Below are positions 32,801-46,560 of a DNA stretch of 64,000 nucleotides, in pieces (within the stretch, counting starts at the first letter, position 1; each line of letters opens with the position of its first letter). The stretch lies in the NCBI RefSeq assembly GCF_949628265.1, contig NC_088786.1:9300001-9364000 (forward strand), read 5' to 3'. A program made the translations under genes and the position numbers. Source of the stretch: Cloeon dipterum (taxonomy: Eukaryota; Arthropoda; Insecta; Ephemeroptera; Baetidae). The notes under the pieces are model-generated. The model saw nothing but the letters and a program-made list of their open reading frames with translations, was not told where the DNA came from and did no database searches.

Positions 32801-35800
32801 ATGCAAGTAAATAAAATAGAAGATTCGGAAAGATATATCAATCGTTCTTTATTCAGGGGGTTTGGAAATATTAAGATCATAATCGATTGAAATGTTCTTT
32901 CGCAATTTGTTTGTTACAACGTTGTAGGACGATGAACTCGGTATATTTGCCACTTAGAAGATTTGTGTACCGAAGAGTCAATTTCGGTGTGGTTTACCTG
33001 TCTGTTTAAAATGAGTAAATAAAAACATATTTTTTATTTTTACCTCAAAAGTGCAATAAATTCTTAAAAAGCAAATAAAAACCTCTAAAAAATGGTGGGC
33101 AGAGAATAATTCCTTAAAAAATGCCAAGTACGTGGTTGTGAATAGCTATAAACAAAAATGTTTCTTAATGCACTAATACAATAAATTTAATACCGTATAA
33201 ATCGACTATGTTGCTCCACGAACCTGTCTAAAATTCACAACCCTACTGATGAAACAACAAATATTTGAAATGTTCGGAAAACTTTTCCTTACACGGAAGA
33301 TTAACTTCTAATAATTTCATCAAAGGTGATTTTCTCAGGCCATTGCATAACAGCATAAAACAAGATTCTCACTATCCAAATAATCTATAGAATTATGTAC
33401 TGAAATTACAAAGGAAATCTTGGTAATAATTATTTATATATCTACAGTCATCAGAGCGCTACTATGACGCAGAAATTTGTCGGATAAATAAGAGGAAGTT
33501 TTTTTTAGCAACGAGGATGAAGTCTGTTTCATTCACAATACGGATCTCCGGTAATGATTAAAAATCACAGTAATTTTTCATAATTTAATTAGGAACTAAC
33601 TCCTGCACAACAATTAAAGCTTTGACCAACGGAAATAAATAGAGTTGAACTTTTAATTTATTCATAAACATGAGCTCTTCTTGGAGCCCAGCTTCTAAGG
33701 CAATAATTTACATTTATATGCCGAGATTCTTATAATCCTCCGAATACGGCAGACTAAAGGTGCAAGTCAGAGGTGAAAAATGAGAAATATGCAGCAAACT
33801 AATAATTTTTCCCGCCGTCAAGAATTGCATTTATTTTGTGCTGCGCTGTGCACGTAAAGCATTCCTGCCGACAATAATTATTTCTTGCGGCGAGCACCTC
33901 TCTTGTGTACTTTGTGTTATTAAATCGCGGCGCATCGCAGCATGTGAGGAATTGGTGTGTTGCAACACGCACAAATAAATGCGTGAGCAGGAATAAAAGC
34001 TTTTTCTTTCGCATAGACTGCGTCCGAGGTCAAACAAGGTCGCTTCTCCGAGATGCTGGTTGCCTTCAACCTCAATGACTGCTTTTAATATTAATATCTT
34101 CTGATTTTGTGGGCAAATTTCTCCTCACAGTCCATGCCGCGAGTAAACAAAATCAGTTCCATTTAATATACACACACGCTCAACAAAAGGAGAGAAATTT
34201 AGAAATCCACGCCGCGAGAGGATTAAAAAATACAATCAAATATTCCCTCGTGGTCCAGCGCAGGTTCCTTTTCTCGTTCGCGCATCCGGATTTGTAGTTT
34301 TAATTTACGCCTTTTCAAAGATTTATTTAGTGGTTGAAAACAAACATTTTATAGGCTCGGTTGGCTGGCAGGATAATTTCGGCTCTGTGATGGGATGGGC
34401 TTGAATATGAATCAGAGAAATGTCCGCAGGATATCTAATAAAGAGAGCCCGTGGGTGGAACGGCGCTAATGCGAGCAAGCGCGCCGGCCCCGCGCTTATC
34501 AGCCCACATTTGTCGGAAATTACACTCTAGACTCTTCCAAATACAGAGAAAGAGAGCGCTAAAAATAAAAATAAAAAAGTAAATAAAAAAGGCGCAGAGG
34601 AGAGGGTTAAAAAACGCACTCTTCCGGACCTAAAGTCTAAATATGTCATTTTGAAGACTTCCAAGATAGTGTTTAAAACTGTTTCGTCGCAAGACTCTCT
34701 TAATTGCAGGGCTCGGAATACACCTGATATAAAGTATATTTTCCGCAGTAAAACGACCTTTTATTAAGTAGGCTAAATAAATTAAAAAACTGGGGCCCTT
34801 TTTATCTGTGACAAACAGAATTGAATACTCGCTATAAAATTAATTAATTTTTATAATTAAATTATAAATTAAAATTTTGTAACTATTAAAGTTCTCATAA
34901 TTGGTCAATGCATTCATAATGTATTAAAACGTGTCAAAAATAAAAAGCATGTGAGAAAATGCAGAATTCCTGACCAAAAATCTACCCAGGAGGGTAAAGC
35001 CGGAATATGCCTATAGAATTTATAGTATAGTTTTTTTCATCTATAGATTCTCTGAATTTTAAAATCTCAAAAACCTGGAATACATTTTGTGGAAAAAAGA
35101 TTTATTGACAAACTAAAAATAGTGTAAACCTGTAAAAAAATTTCCGAATTCTTAAAATTAGATTTAGTAAGCAGGATATTTCTGTAGAAATGCAGATAAA
35201 TTAAAAGTTCAAATATACTTTTTTAAATTCTGTGTCTATATAGTCCTGCGTAAAGAAACATTTTGCTTACGGCCACGCTGAATTAAAAATTAACTCAAAA
35301 AACTTAATCATGAATATTTTTCTAAGCTTCCAATCGTCACCGAACCACGAAATAAGTGCGAATCATGGAAGTACATGCTTAAACAGCCATACTTAAAATT
35401 TATCTAAAAACAGTTTAACGCCATTTGAATTGCATTGTGAGTCATGTGAGAAAATTGTCCAATTTTTTTAAACTTTAGGTGGAATTTGAAGCCCAAAAAT
35501 CTTGTTGATCTCTTTTCCAGTCCAAATCATCAATCAATCAAAAAAGCAGTTAAAAAAGTGTGAATTACGCTGAAATTCATGCAGTAAAATAAAGATTAAT
35601 GAATAAAACACAATCTTTATACAATATTTTAGCAAACTAAAAAGGATTTTTACACATTTTTCATATTCTAAAAATGTCGTAATTTAAAGTGACAAATTTA
35701 ACAAAAGAAAAATTTTATAATTTTTATTAATTTACATAGGACAAATTAAAGTCATTTTTAATAGTTTGTTTTCATGCGCCATTAATTGATATTTATGTCA

Positions 35801-36522
35801 TCCTGTAATTAGTAAATGATAATTTTTCTTATTAAAAATAAAAAAACGGATTTACAGAAAAACTACCGTCACTCCAGACTCTATTTTAAAATACCGTTCC
35901 CTGCTCTCGTCACAGAAATTGAATATATAAGCTGTTTACATATTCATTGCGACAAAAATCCTTTTTTGTAATCATTATTGTAATTTTTGGTCCTTCCTAA
36001 GTGTGTCTGGGTGGAGAATAAATAAATATAGAAATAAGTGAAAAACTCTTATAAGCCATCAACCTGAATGCTCCTCATCAAGTTTCCAGCAGAACATTTA
36101 AAGTATCACCTTTCTGACACTGATGGGCAGTGCTCGCAGACAGGAAGCGACTTAATGGAACAAAGGCCCGTACGAAAATAACACGACGCAGAATGCAGAG
36201 AGAAAAAGAAGCGTGCAAAAATGGCAATACCTCTTCCGTTCTGCTGACTGAGGACGAGCATCCTGCTGTGCCTGATGGACGCCCTGGTCGGCTGGTGGCG
36301 CGCCGACAGGGGGGTGCGGGCCAGGTTGACCGGCACCGTGGTGGTCAGGTTGACGGCCTGCGAGGGCGGCGCATCGGCAGTGGCCGACGCGTCCAGCAGG
36401 GCCGACGCGCCCAGCTCGGCCATCGACATGTCCGGCTGCTGCGCGATGTTGTCGTACAGCGATAGCGGCCGCTGACCCCTGGCCCTGACCCCGGCCTGCC
36501 GAGGGGGACTGTCGGCGGCCAT
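29897..36522 (-). CDS. SSPN: Sarcospan-like four-transmembrane protein
   Basis: Probable component of the dystrophin-glycoprotein (sarcoglycan) complex at the plasma membrane. Exons in transcript order: 36231-36522, 31614-31780, 31414-31521 and 29897-30358. Phases agree, giving 342 aa. Four hydrophobic helices are visible: about 112-136 (AAFLSTFLAVAGVIAIVVAF), about 150-172, about 190-215 (ALCICFMIFSLFASVCSLV), and one near the C-terminus (LVLLLLGSVATHMVAAVVIL). The segment FLLFRDLPFWSGAL before helix 2 closely resembles human sarcospan SLLVRDTPFWAGI. The loop before the last helix contains a CDC and further cysteines plus Asn-X-Ser/Thr sites, like the large extracellular loop of sarcospan. 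The cytoplasmic N-terminus (97 residues) is Ala/Pro-rich and longer than in human. The first intron is 4450 nt. The family call rests on short motifs and topology. Confidence 0.68.
31781..36230 (-). other. Large first intron of the sarcospan-like gene
   Basis: 4450 nt, mostly AT-rich, with GC-richer patches around 33800-34030 and 34350-34560 (the latter has GATA-type CTTATCAG). A diverged repeat pair lies at about 32465-32520 and 35317-35370. I see no exon. Confidence 0.5.
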
Positions 36523-39500
36523 CAAGCCTGCCTTTCTTCAGGTCACGTGCTCCTCTGCATGGCCAGTCGTGTGGGAAGCGAAAGGAAACGAACGAAACGC
36601 GGCCAGTGGAGCGTGTCCGAGGCACCCGGCTCGGCTGCGTCGGCGGAACTAGCGTGGATTCTCGATCGCGACGAACGCGCGCGCGGCCCCTTCGAGCGGC
36701 CCGCCGGTGCGTGTAGGGGGAGTGATTATGCCGGCCCGCGCGACATGCCCATTATGTGCGTGTGTGCTGTTTATAAATAAACCCTATCCTGCTCTACGAG
36801 CGCTGCATTATGTGTCTCTACTCTTGCTTCCTTTCGCCAGTTCGGTCCCAATGCCCAGAGCTTTTTTCGGCTCAACTCGAGCATAAAATTAATTTACACA
36901 ACATTTGACATTTCCGCATGCCCCGTGAATTGATTTATCCGTTTATATCAACAGAATTGGGCAGTTGCGTCGTTGCGTGCACAGAAAACAGGAATTCAAT
37001 TAGGCTGTTGTTTCTTTTCGAGGAAATGTTACTTTTGTTTTTCACCACGGCTCGTTATTTTGTTTTTTCGTATATTTTTAATTTGATTGCTCAAACTTGA
37101 TTGTTTTTTGATTAGATATATCACACAATTGCTAACAAGAAAAAACAAATTGCATTTATTTTTTATATTTTAGATGAATAAGCCATTTTGTTTAAAAAAA
37201 AAAATTTAAAATTATTAAATTAAGAGACACGCAAATTTGGCTAAATAACTATAAGGTCAAAAGAGTAATAATTGGCAGCATTTAAAAAATCTCTAATAAC
37301 TGATATTTTTGCTTCTCTATAAGAAAAGTGAGGGAGGTAAATCAGATTACCTATGAAACCCCATAAATTTTCCAAATAAATATAAAATAAATAAATAAAT
37401 AAGAGCAGCAACTTACCTTAAAATTAGTCTAGAAAATTTGGAGCCGATTTTATAAAGGTTCTCACTTTCTGGTTAACTTAAAAAGATATATATATATATC
37501 GAAAAACTAAATCTTCTGTTAATGTTATTCTGCATCCGATTTTTATTTCTTACTGCATTTTTACAACTAATTGTAAGTGAAACCTTACATATATCAAGAT
37601 TTTATATGTATTGTTCTGAAATTTCGTTAAAGGGTCATCATAACCTAATTTAAATAAAAATCGTTTTGAAAAAATATTTTTTATTGTTATCCCTGTAATA
37701 TTGACAATTTCTCTTGTGTTAAACAGTAACCGGAACCAAAATATTTTCTTCTGACTTAAAGACAAACTTGGCTGGCAGCAACCATTCCAAAATAAAGAGG
37801 TTGCTGGTTGGCATTTTTTATCGTGCGGTGCCTGTGCACGCCAAAACGAACATCAAAATCCCCACGCACACACCTTTGGAATATTTAATTAGATAAAAGA
37901 CGCGGCCTCGCTGGCGTTTGTTCTGGTCGTCTCGTCACAGACAAACAAAAAGCACTTTTTCACCGTCCGCAATAGACTAGAAGCGCTTTCGAAGAAGACG
38001 ATGAGTCTCTCTCGATTTAAAATCAAAGCAGAAGAGTGCTCCCAAACGACCTGGCCACTGGCACCAAGCCTTTTAGAAAAATAGCTTTCTCTCTCTGCCT
38101 GCCGATGATTTGAGTCTTTGTCGCCGCCCCACTAGACAAATTCAAAGTGAAAGGCACTCTGGGTGGGTAAGTCTTTTTTGGTATTCCGAAATCAATCAAT
38201 CTTGCTCACTCGCTGATGAGAACGGAGAGAGGAGAAAAGTCAGTGGAAATGACAGCACGCTGCGGTATGTTATGATTTAATCCCTTTATTAACCAAATAC
38301 AATAATTGAAGTTTTCTATTGGATACAGATTTTCTTTGTAAGAAATGAGTTAAGCTTCTTTGACAATAAATATTCAGCGTAAACTAAAACATAAGAATGT
38401 TGGCGTCTAAAAAGAATCTGTGAATGCTCTTACTTGAGGACATGTAAAAATTAACGAAAACAGAAAAAAGTAAATTGTAGATAATTGTTTTTTTCATTCT
38501 TGTTTCTTTTTATGCTAATGCTTAGCTTCAGTTCGGCACGTTGTAAAAAACACAATAAATTACATACAACTTGCATGGACCTCCCAAGTCCCTGATCCAC
38601 TCGGAGCCACTTACTTAATGGAATCACAATAATCATCGTAATACTTGTTTCGACAAACCCCTTGAGTTAAAGTAATTGGTTAAATGAAGCCACCTAACTG
38701 AATGCTCTATCAGTCTACTAGGTTGATGAGCCAAACCCACCGGATCAGCTTCTGGGAAAGTCGACTCGCGCACGTCCGATTCCATTCATCAAACCCTGCT
38801 TAACTTGTTTTCTCTTTTTCTTGTGTTATTTGTTTTTCTAACTCTTTTAAACTTCACTTGTTCGTGCAAAAAGAAGAAAGGCCCAGAAAATCAAGCATAT
38901 TTTGTCAGCTCCAGAACCGAGTGCGGCAGCGGCAGGACACAACCCATTTCCAGGAGGGATAAAAACGATTAAGTAAATGTGCCAGTCGTCGCGGTTAATC
39001 TAAAATGCAAGAGGACTCGCTCGCTCGGTTCGCTCCTTCAGATATTGGGGAATCATAGCCACCAAATATGCACGCATTTTCTTGCTCTTTCTTGCTTTTC
39101 TGCCCTTATTTATATATCACTTTTCACAAAAATAGAGTCCACTTACAAAAGTGAGTGACATGACATGGTTTTCTTGCTGTCGAAAGGCTAATAAAGAGGG
39201 CTTTAAGCTGCCCCGCCGTCCTTGCGCAGGGTGCTGTGGTCTTTCGCATTTTACATTGAGTTCTCGGAGCCGGAGTCGTCAGCCTGCAAGAATCACGTGC
39301 ATAGTTAGTGACTAAGGCATTGTGAGGGATGGAGAGAGTACACAGCATTTATGGCACTGCTAAAATTGCGTTTTATTTCTGTGAACATACAAAGTTAGGC
39401 AGCGAAAGTGAGGAAAAAGCGGCAGCGACGGCGGCGAACTTGGTCCGCACGCACATGCACCACCTTCCGATAGTTAGGCCAGATCAGGTACACAAACACC

Positions 39501-39965
39501 ACTTTGTCAAGATGCTTCGTACGTTTGCTTTTTATTTTATTAATAAAATGTGACTAGTAGAAAAATATGCACGCATCCAATGCGCCTTATCCGAAAAATA
39601 TAGCCCACAGTGTGTTCACAATACGCGGGCGAGAATTTCTCTGGTGCAAAATGCTCGCCCTCGGCGTGGTCAATAATTATTATTTTAAAGCTACGTTACT
39701 ACAGAGTTAACTACTACAACAAGAAGTGCTGGAACTGACTTTTGAGTACACAGCTTGGTAACAACAGTGCAGCCAATTGATAGGAAAGACACAGCTTGGT
39801 TCCAGAACTTTTTAGTGTGTGTATGTGTGTATTTGACCAGTTCTATGTTGTCCGTGATGAGTGACAATGGAGTCGTATTTTATTTTTATAATAATAGGCG
39901 CCGGCTCCATGCATAGGAAAGTTTTGAGAGATTATCACAAGAGAGAAGAGCCGAATTCGATAAGA
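36523..39965. other. Intergenic region upstream of the sarcospan-like gene
   Basis: 3443 nt. The CpG-rich block up to about 36760 continues from the first sarcospan exon and is its probable promoter. A (TA)n run lies at 37486-37499, and GC-richer patches occur at about 37790-38200 and 38990-39330. A small phase-0 exon-like segment on the minus strand lies at 39251-39283. The MEP-1 polyadenylation signal is near the far end. Confidence 0.45.
39879..39884 (-). terminator. Polyadenylation signal of MEP-1
   Basis: AATAAA on the minus strand, about 82 nt after the MEP-1 stop codon. This is a normal distance for a short 3' UTR and supports 39966-39968 as the true stop. Confidence 0.6.
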
Positions 39966-42900
39966 TCACAACTGACTTTTGTACACTACATCAGGAGTGA
40001 CGTAAAAGTCCGCCTCATCACTTGGGTCGACTACACTAATTTGGAAATCACCCGACTGAAGGATATGATCTATGTTGGTTACAGAATTGGCAGGCTTGGG
40101 TAAAATGAGTAATGGCCATTTTCTAGCTTCCCTGCCAGCAGCACACTCGATTCCCCGACCCTGCGAGAGTAGATTGAATAAATGACTGTTACTGGCCTGC
40201 AGCTTTTCAGGTACGGAGAGGTCAAGCTTAAGGCCACAGTTCTTTTTCTGACAAGACGAGCACGAGTCCACGTGACACAGCTCAACCGAGCAGTGTTTCA
40301 AGTGCCGCAGGAAAAAGTGCTCGATATATGTGCTGACAGGGAAAAAGAGATCGCATACCTCGCATCTAACCTTTTTCTGAGCTCCACCACGTCCTGCCAA
40401 CGGCGCCTTGGCCGGCTGAGGTATGATGGTTATCTCGTCATTGATCTTCAGCGGCTTCAGCAGCGAGTCAGAGTTGCTGGCGCGCGCTGGCGGCCCGGTT
40501 GGCTTCTTGTCCATCACCCGCTTGGCCACCACGCTGTGCGCAGAGTATACGTGGTTCTCGAACTGCTTGTACATGCCGAACGTAGCCGTGCACACGGTGC
40601 ACTTGTAAGATAAATGAGCCGGTTTCAGAGTCATATTGTGGTCCTTAGCAACGTGGTTTAATAGCTTCCACTGGTATACCTGTATATTAAAAAGGTCTGT
40701 TAGTTACTTTAAACATTATCTAAATGAAAATAGGCAGCTAAATTTATCAAAAATCTTTCAAACAAATATATTGAGCAACTAAAAATTAATGTCTCAACAT
40801 CAGCGCTGTCACACATTTTCTTGAACACAAGACATTGATTGAAAATAAAAATATCCTTTTGATTGATAAAGTGAGTCATGACAGTTAAGAAAAACAGTTA
40901 GGCGCTGGAAATGTTTTTCTGACAGGCAGTTTTGACATTGAACGACACTTACTCTTCCGCAGACGGGACAGCGTCCACCGTCTTTTCCCTTATTAGAAGC
41001 TTCTTGCATGCTTGAAGTTACTAGTCCGTGCGATCCAAGCAAATGTCTTTCTAAACCCTGATCAGTGAAGAAGCGGAACTGGCACTTTTGGCAATTCAAA
41101 GGAGGTCTATTGTAAATCATCTTGGGATGGATTTTCACTTTATGTATCCACTGCATGTGATTACGGAGTTGTTCAAGGTCCTGCGAATGCGCAAAGAGTG
41201 TTACGATGGAAATCAAAGGAAATTAATTCAAAGCCAACTAACCTTGATGTAACCGTCGCATATTTCGCAGATGACAAAGTTATTCTTGCCACCCTGCTGA
41301 CCAGGCTTAGTCATTTGGCTCGCAGCGGGACTGATAGAAGTGCTGGATGAAGTGTTGGTCTGCCTGGGCAGCGGCGTAATCGATATGCTAGGCTGTTGCA
41401 GAAGTTTCGCAGCAGGGGACTTGTTTGTAGTCTGAAACAAGTTTTTAATATTGAGCGTTTCGCTGGAACGGCAGCGGAAATTAATTAAAAATACCTGAAT
41501 TGTTAGCGATCCAGAAGACAGTCCCAGAGGAACAGTGGTGCCGCCTTGCATCAGACTTTTAAGTTGGGCAGGCAAGACTTGGTTTTGCTGCTGCTGCCAA
41601 CGCTGGAAGGTTGAGATCAAACTAGTTTTCTTGCGTTGTTTACGGGCATCAGAACATTATTTATATGTTTAAAGGATTTAAAAACCAATTAATTAATTTC
41701 AGAAGCCAAGAAAAGGTTGTAGCAGCAATATTTTCAGGACTGCCTAATACTTCTATGAGCAAATTTATATTTTTCATTCCCATTGAAGATCGAGTTTCTC
41801 AATTCTAGAGCGCATGGATCAGTGCAAAATTTAGTATTAAGTTAAATAAAAATCAAGAAAAGAGGAAAATTATTTGCGTCAACAAGAATTAACTCGTTGA
41901 AATCAATTTTACCATCATTTAGGAACTTCATTATAAATGTTATTTTCCCGATTTTATCAGATCGGAGGGTGTAAGTACAAAATTGAGTTTACCAATTAAA
42001 ATAAGATTAAATTTACATAATTTGAGATGAATCCATCTAAATGCCACCGTTTGAATGTTACAAATTTTCTTGATTTTTTTAACGAACTTGAAACATTAAT
42101 TGTATTGGCCTAAAGAACCAATGAAAAACAAAATAAAGTAGCATTTCAGAAATTAAAAATGACCCATCAATCGATTTGTCACTTCAATGAGAATCATAAA
42201 TATTTAAGCAATGTCATCCTGATTTATCAAATTTAATTTTTTTTTCGAAACACTAACATCTGATCTTTGTTACCAGATGCTTCAAATAATTTTTTATTGC
42301 AAATTTGAAAGAGGAAAAAAAGCCAATTACTTTTTTTTCAAGTTTTTAACATAAAAAATGTAGTATGTTCTCACCTGATACATCTGATTGTTGGACAGCT
42401 GATAGGCGGCGTTGGGGACCATCATCTTCTGGTTGAACATGGCTCCAGTTTGGCGCAACTGCGACGGGGTGATCGCCTTAGGCATGGCCTTTAGGTCGGG
42501 CAGGTAGCGCGATCCCATCGCCGGGCGACCCTTGCCCCTAGCGCTGCTTAGTATATTGGGCACCAGGGTCGTGCCAGCGAGCTTGGGCATGAGCGGATGC
42601 TGCGCTAGTTGGCCCTGGAGGCGGGGGTTGCCAAACTGCGCCATCGCCTGCGTAGGCAATATCTGCCGCTGCTTGGGCACGCGCGGGATCTTGGCCGGTG
42701 GCTCCCAGTCGAGCGGCGGCTCTAGGTTCTTCTCGGGCCGGAAGCGCTTCTGGCAGGAAATCATGTGCCTGGTGATCTTGCTCTTCTGGTTGTCCTCAAA
42801 CGGGCAGTTGGGACACTGGTGGAAGGAAGGAGCCCGCTCCATCCGACCGCATTTCTTGTGCTCGGTCTGCATGTGGATCAGGATGTCCTGATTGGTGCGC

Positions 42901-45207
42901 ATCGTGACAGGGCAGAAGTTGCAGCAGTATACAAAATTCTTGAAGTGCGGAATCTCAAGGTGGTGCTCAAGCACCACGTCCGACTCCGTCTTGAAGTTGC
43001 AGAGCTTGCACTGCTTCGTCTCGTGCTTGTACGGCTTGTTGTTCTCCTTACTCTGCTCCAGATTTTTAAGCAAAGACTGCACCGCGATCTGGTTCTCGGT
43101 ACTGTTTGAGCTGCTCTTGTTCATCTTCCGCTTCGTCATTTTCAGCAAGTCGGTCTGGACGTACTCCTGGACCATGTTCATTCCAATGTTCATGAAGAAC
43201 TTGCCGATCGGACTCTCGAAGTAGGATGACGGCTTCGGAGCAGGGCCTTTGGCGTCACTTAAATCACTGTCTGAATCGTCGTCGATTTCTTCGTCAGTGT
43301 AGTCAGTGTCGTTGGGGTCCAGTGCACCATCTTCTCCTGCCGCCTCTCGTTCAGCCTGAGAACGAAAATTAAAATAATATAGGTGACGAGTTAGTAGCAA
43401 AATTTTATGGCAGTCAATTACAAAATAATATATAAATCAAGTAGTGAACTTTTAACTATTTCCTTTGACAAGGAAACTCTTGGGGTGCTTCAATTTATCT
43501 GGTTATAAATAAATGAGTCACACATTTTCTAACAAAGTAAAATCATTAGGGGATGAACTTTTTAACTCAAAAGTGTTAACGAGTCGTGGAGCTCCCAAGG
43601 AAAAAGTTTCTTAAGGGATTAAACATGGGATACGATTTACAATCAAATTTCTAGGAAATAATCAACTTTTTGCTCGTTAATATTCAAATTGTTGCTGCAC
43701 TTTTTGATATAAAAATCTCAAATTGAATTCTTCAGCACATAACCTTTTATGTAACCTTTTTTATAAATAATAATTATGAATAAATAAATAATTAATTTAG
43801 CAGTCTTAGGTTAACCTACAACCTGATTCAGCTTTTTTGAATTAAAGAGTATAGCTGGCTGGCTTCCATTCAAAATGTTTACTAATAAAAGTAAATAATA
43901 AGAATACGCATCTAGTTATTAATAGGCAATACCTTTTCCTGTGCCTTCTTCTGTGCTCGTTTTTCCCTCTCCTTCTTCTTCTTATCTTTTTCCTCCTGCC
44001 TCTGTTTCCTCCTCTCCTCTCTTTCCTTTCGCTCCTTTTCCCTAACACCCTCGGCAAGTTTCTCTATAGTATCCTTTAAAGACTCCTTGGCGGGCTTTTC
44101 ATACACATACGGAACTATAAAAGAGGGCGCCTCGACGACGTACATGTCGTCGGTGAGCCCCGCCTGGGCCTTTTGCTGCTTCGTCGCCGCGGCACCTGGG
44201 GGCGGCGTGGCTGGTTTTGACTTGGCGCCCAGCGGGTACACCCCCTGCGCGGAGGACAGGCTGGCGCTGGGCCCCGAGGGCGCGGTCAACGGCACCGGCC
44301 CCCTGCCCGAGAGAATGGAATTGGTGTCGATGATGACTAAGGTCGGCTCTTTTTTGCCGTCTTTGCTGCTGGCCGCGATTTTCGCCAGAGCCTTCGTATC
44401 ACTCACTATTATAGTGTTCTTTTTTGGAATTTTTTCCGCACTGCTCGACAGACTCTCGCTCAGCACTGATTTTTTGACGGGCGTGATAACGGCCAACGGG
44501 TCCTGCGGCACGATCTCCTCGATGTCGGAGCCGTCGTCGTCATCCTCCTCGCCGTCGATGTATCTTTTGTTCTTCAAGGAGTTTCTGCCGCTCCTGCGGG
44601 GGGTCAGGTTTAAAGCCTCTTGCTGGCTGTTGGAGGTGGTTTTAGGCGCGTTAACGACTTTTTTCGGCGGCGTCTTGACGTTGGACGCGTCGTTTGACTC
44701 TTCGCCACCAACGCCGCTGTTGTCCAGAGGGTCGCCGTCCTCAGTGACCTCCTGTATATCGCCGTCCTCGTCCTCGTCGTCGATTTCCTGCACCTCATCA
44801 TTGGTCTCCACTTCTTGAATCTCATCTTCTTCTGCCTCTTCCTCCTCCTGTTCATCCTCCCCATTTATCTCCTCGCCGCCCTCCAACTCACAAACACTGT
44901 CATTGTCCAAGTCTTCCCCGTTCTGGTGTTCCTCCCCATTCTCCTCCTCAGCACTGAAAGCGTCTGTCCCCGAAATACCATTGTCTACTGGATAATCGTC
45001 CGAGCCTAATTCCACTAAAATGGGCGCTTTCTTGCCCGCACCGTCATCCGAGGCACTAATTTTGGATTTCTTGGCAGGTGGCGGACTGTCACCGCCATCA
45101 CTGCCGCCTCCATTTGCTTCCCCGTTGCTGTGCACCTGGGCGGACGCATCCTCCCCGTTGTCCGACTTGTTCAATGCCTCCCCGCTAGGCATCATTACAG
45201 CTTCCAT
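39966..45207 (-). CDS. MEP-1: MEP-1, zinc-finger partner of Mi-2 chromatin remodelling complex
   Basis: In flies MEP-1 and Mi-2 form the MEC repressor complex; in worms MEP-1 also keeps germline genes off in soma. Exons in transcript order: 43933-45207, 42375-43355, 41495-41602, 41243-41431, 40953-41180 and 39966-40679. All junctions are phase 0, giving 1164 aa, close to fly MEP-1. The first 425 residues are extremely acidic (Asp/Glu runs), ending in a charged coiled-coil. Then come the signature FESPIGKFFMNIGMNMVQEY and atypical zinc fingers: QCKLCNFKTESDVVLEHH (near residue 540), CCNFCPVTMRT, and FHQCPNCPFEDNQKSKITRH. After the LEPPLDWEPPAKIPR block follow ICEICDGYIK, NCQKCQFRFF, RCPVCGR, KCTVCTATFG and RCEVCDLFFP. 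The start ATG lies 12 nt after a good acceptor (45219), so exon 1 of the mRNA is noncoding. Confidence 0.94.
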
Positions 45208-46560
45208 CACAAATCTGGAAAAATGAAACCGTGGCAACTTGACATCTAGGACCAACTGTTTGTTAGAAAAATATTGTGTTTTCTTATTTCACAACATGTT
45301 TACACTTCTTCAAATTGCGTAAAAATATACAAAATTACTGGGTGTCTTTGTGATGAATATTATTTATAAATTTTATCGTGCAACGTGTTAAAAAATATAT
45401 AAAAATGGTGTCAGACACGCTTTCAAAAAATAAAAATTAAAAAAAGTAGCGTTGAGAGTAAAACTGACCTAACTTCATGATACAGGAACAATGCAAATTC
45501 ATTGACAATAATTAGGCTAGGGCAAATGAGAATCTAAGTAAGTGATTGAAATTCAGTATTGTACTAAATAGAGTAAACTTAACAAAAGAGTAATACTTAC
45601 AAAAAAAATTAAAAAATACTGGGCCTTCAACGTAGCATCGATAGATTCAGCACGTCATGACCTGGGAACAGGGCGAGAAGGACGATGGTTAGAGTACGTC
45701 GTAGTGCGATGTGGAAAAAAACGTCATAAATAATTAGTGTTGCCGAATAATGCCTAGCAGCGGCGGGGGAGGGTGCTCGGCCGGAGAAGGCAAACAGCGA
45801 AAAATCAATTTTGTCCAAAGTGTCCGTGATTTTTTTTGCCCCTAGTGCGAGGGCACACATACAGAGCGCAGCACTGACGGCGGTGCGAACACACTACTAG
45901 CCCTTCCTAATCGCCCGCCGATACCTAATCGTGTCCTAAATTCGCCGCTCGGTGCCTAGGCCGGCCCAACGCGGCCCACCGGGACCTTCGGGCCACCCGA
46001 ATCGCCGAAATCGTCGGCACCGTTCGAAATGGCCCGGCGAATTCCCGCCACACGCGCACCGTATGTGCTTCGCAGCTGCCGCGCGTACCTAGCCTACCAA
46101 GCCTAGGATTAGGAAGGGCCGACCGGGGCCTAGTCGGCCGATTCGGGCCCGACAAGGCGTCGGCCGGCGATGCCGACATTCGCCGACACATGCCATGCAC
46201 TACAAAACCAAATTCCAGTCTTACCGGGTGTGACAACACTCTCACGTCCCGAGATATGGGCATGCACCGACCTGCTCGACGTCACTAACCCCTGCTAAAC
46301 AGGAGAAAACTGCCAAGATGGCCGCTCGGGGGGCGGTCACGTGATCAAAGGAACCTGTGACGTAGAGGTTGAGTTGAGGGGCTCTGGTAATTGTCCAATC
46401 AAGATCCCCGATTGGGTCACGTGGTGCGGACGGGGGGCCCCGGCCAACCGACGTCGTGGTCAAAAATTATGCTCGAAAAGTCTCCCCCGACCCTTGGTCA
46501 CCGAATTTGACCCCTGGACACCCAGGGCACCGGTGTCCGAGGGTGCCGGCTAGCGAGCGT
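45208..46560. promoter_or_regulatory. MEP-1 5' UTR and CpG-rich promoter
   Basis: An acceptor right before the start codon implies at least one upstream noncoding exon. Strong CpG enrichment from about 45860 to 46560 marks the probable promoter. I cannot place the transcription start. GC-richness continues to about 46860, so a divergent plus-strand transcript is possible but unsupported by any coding frame. Confidence 0.5.

Noticed and set aside
44087-44818. Long plus-strand open frame (243 codons)
   Set aside because: It is the antisense shadow of the acidic, low-complexity first exon of MEP-1.
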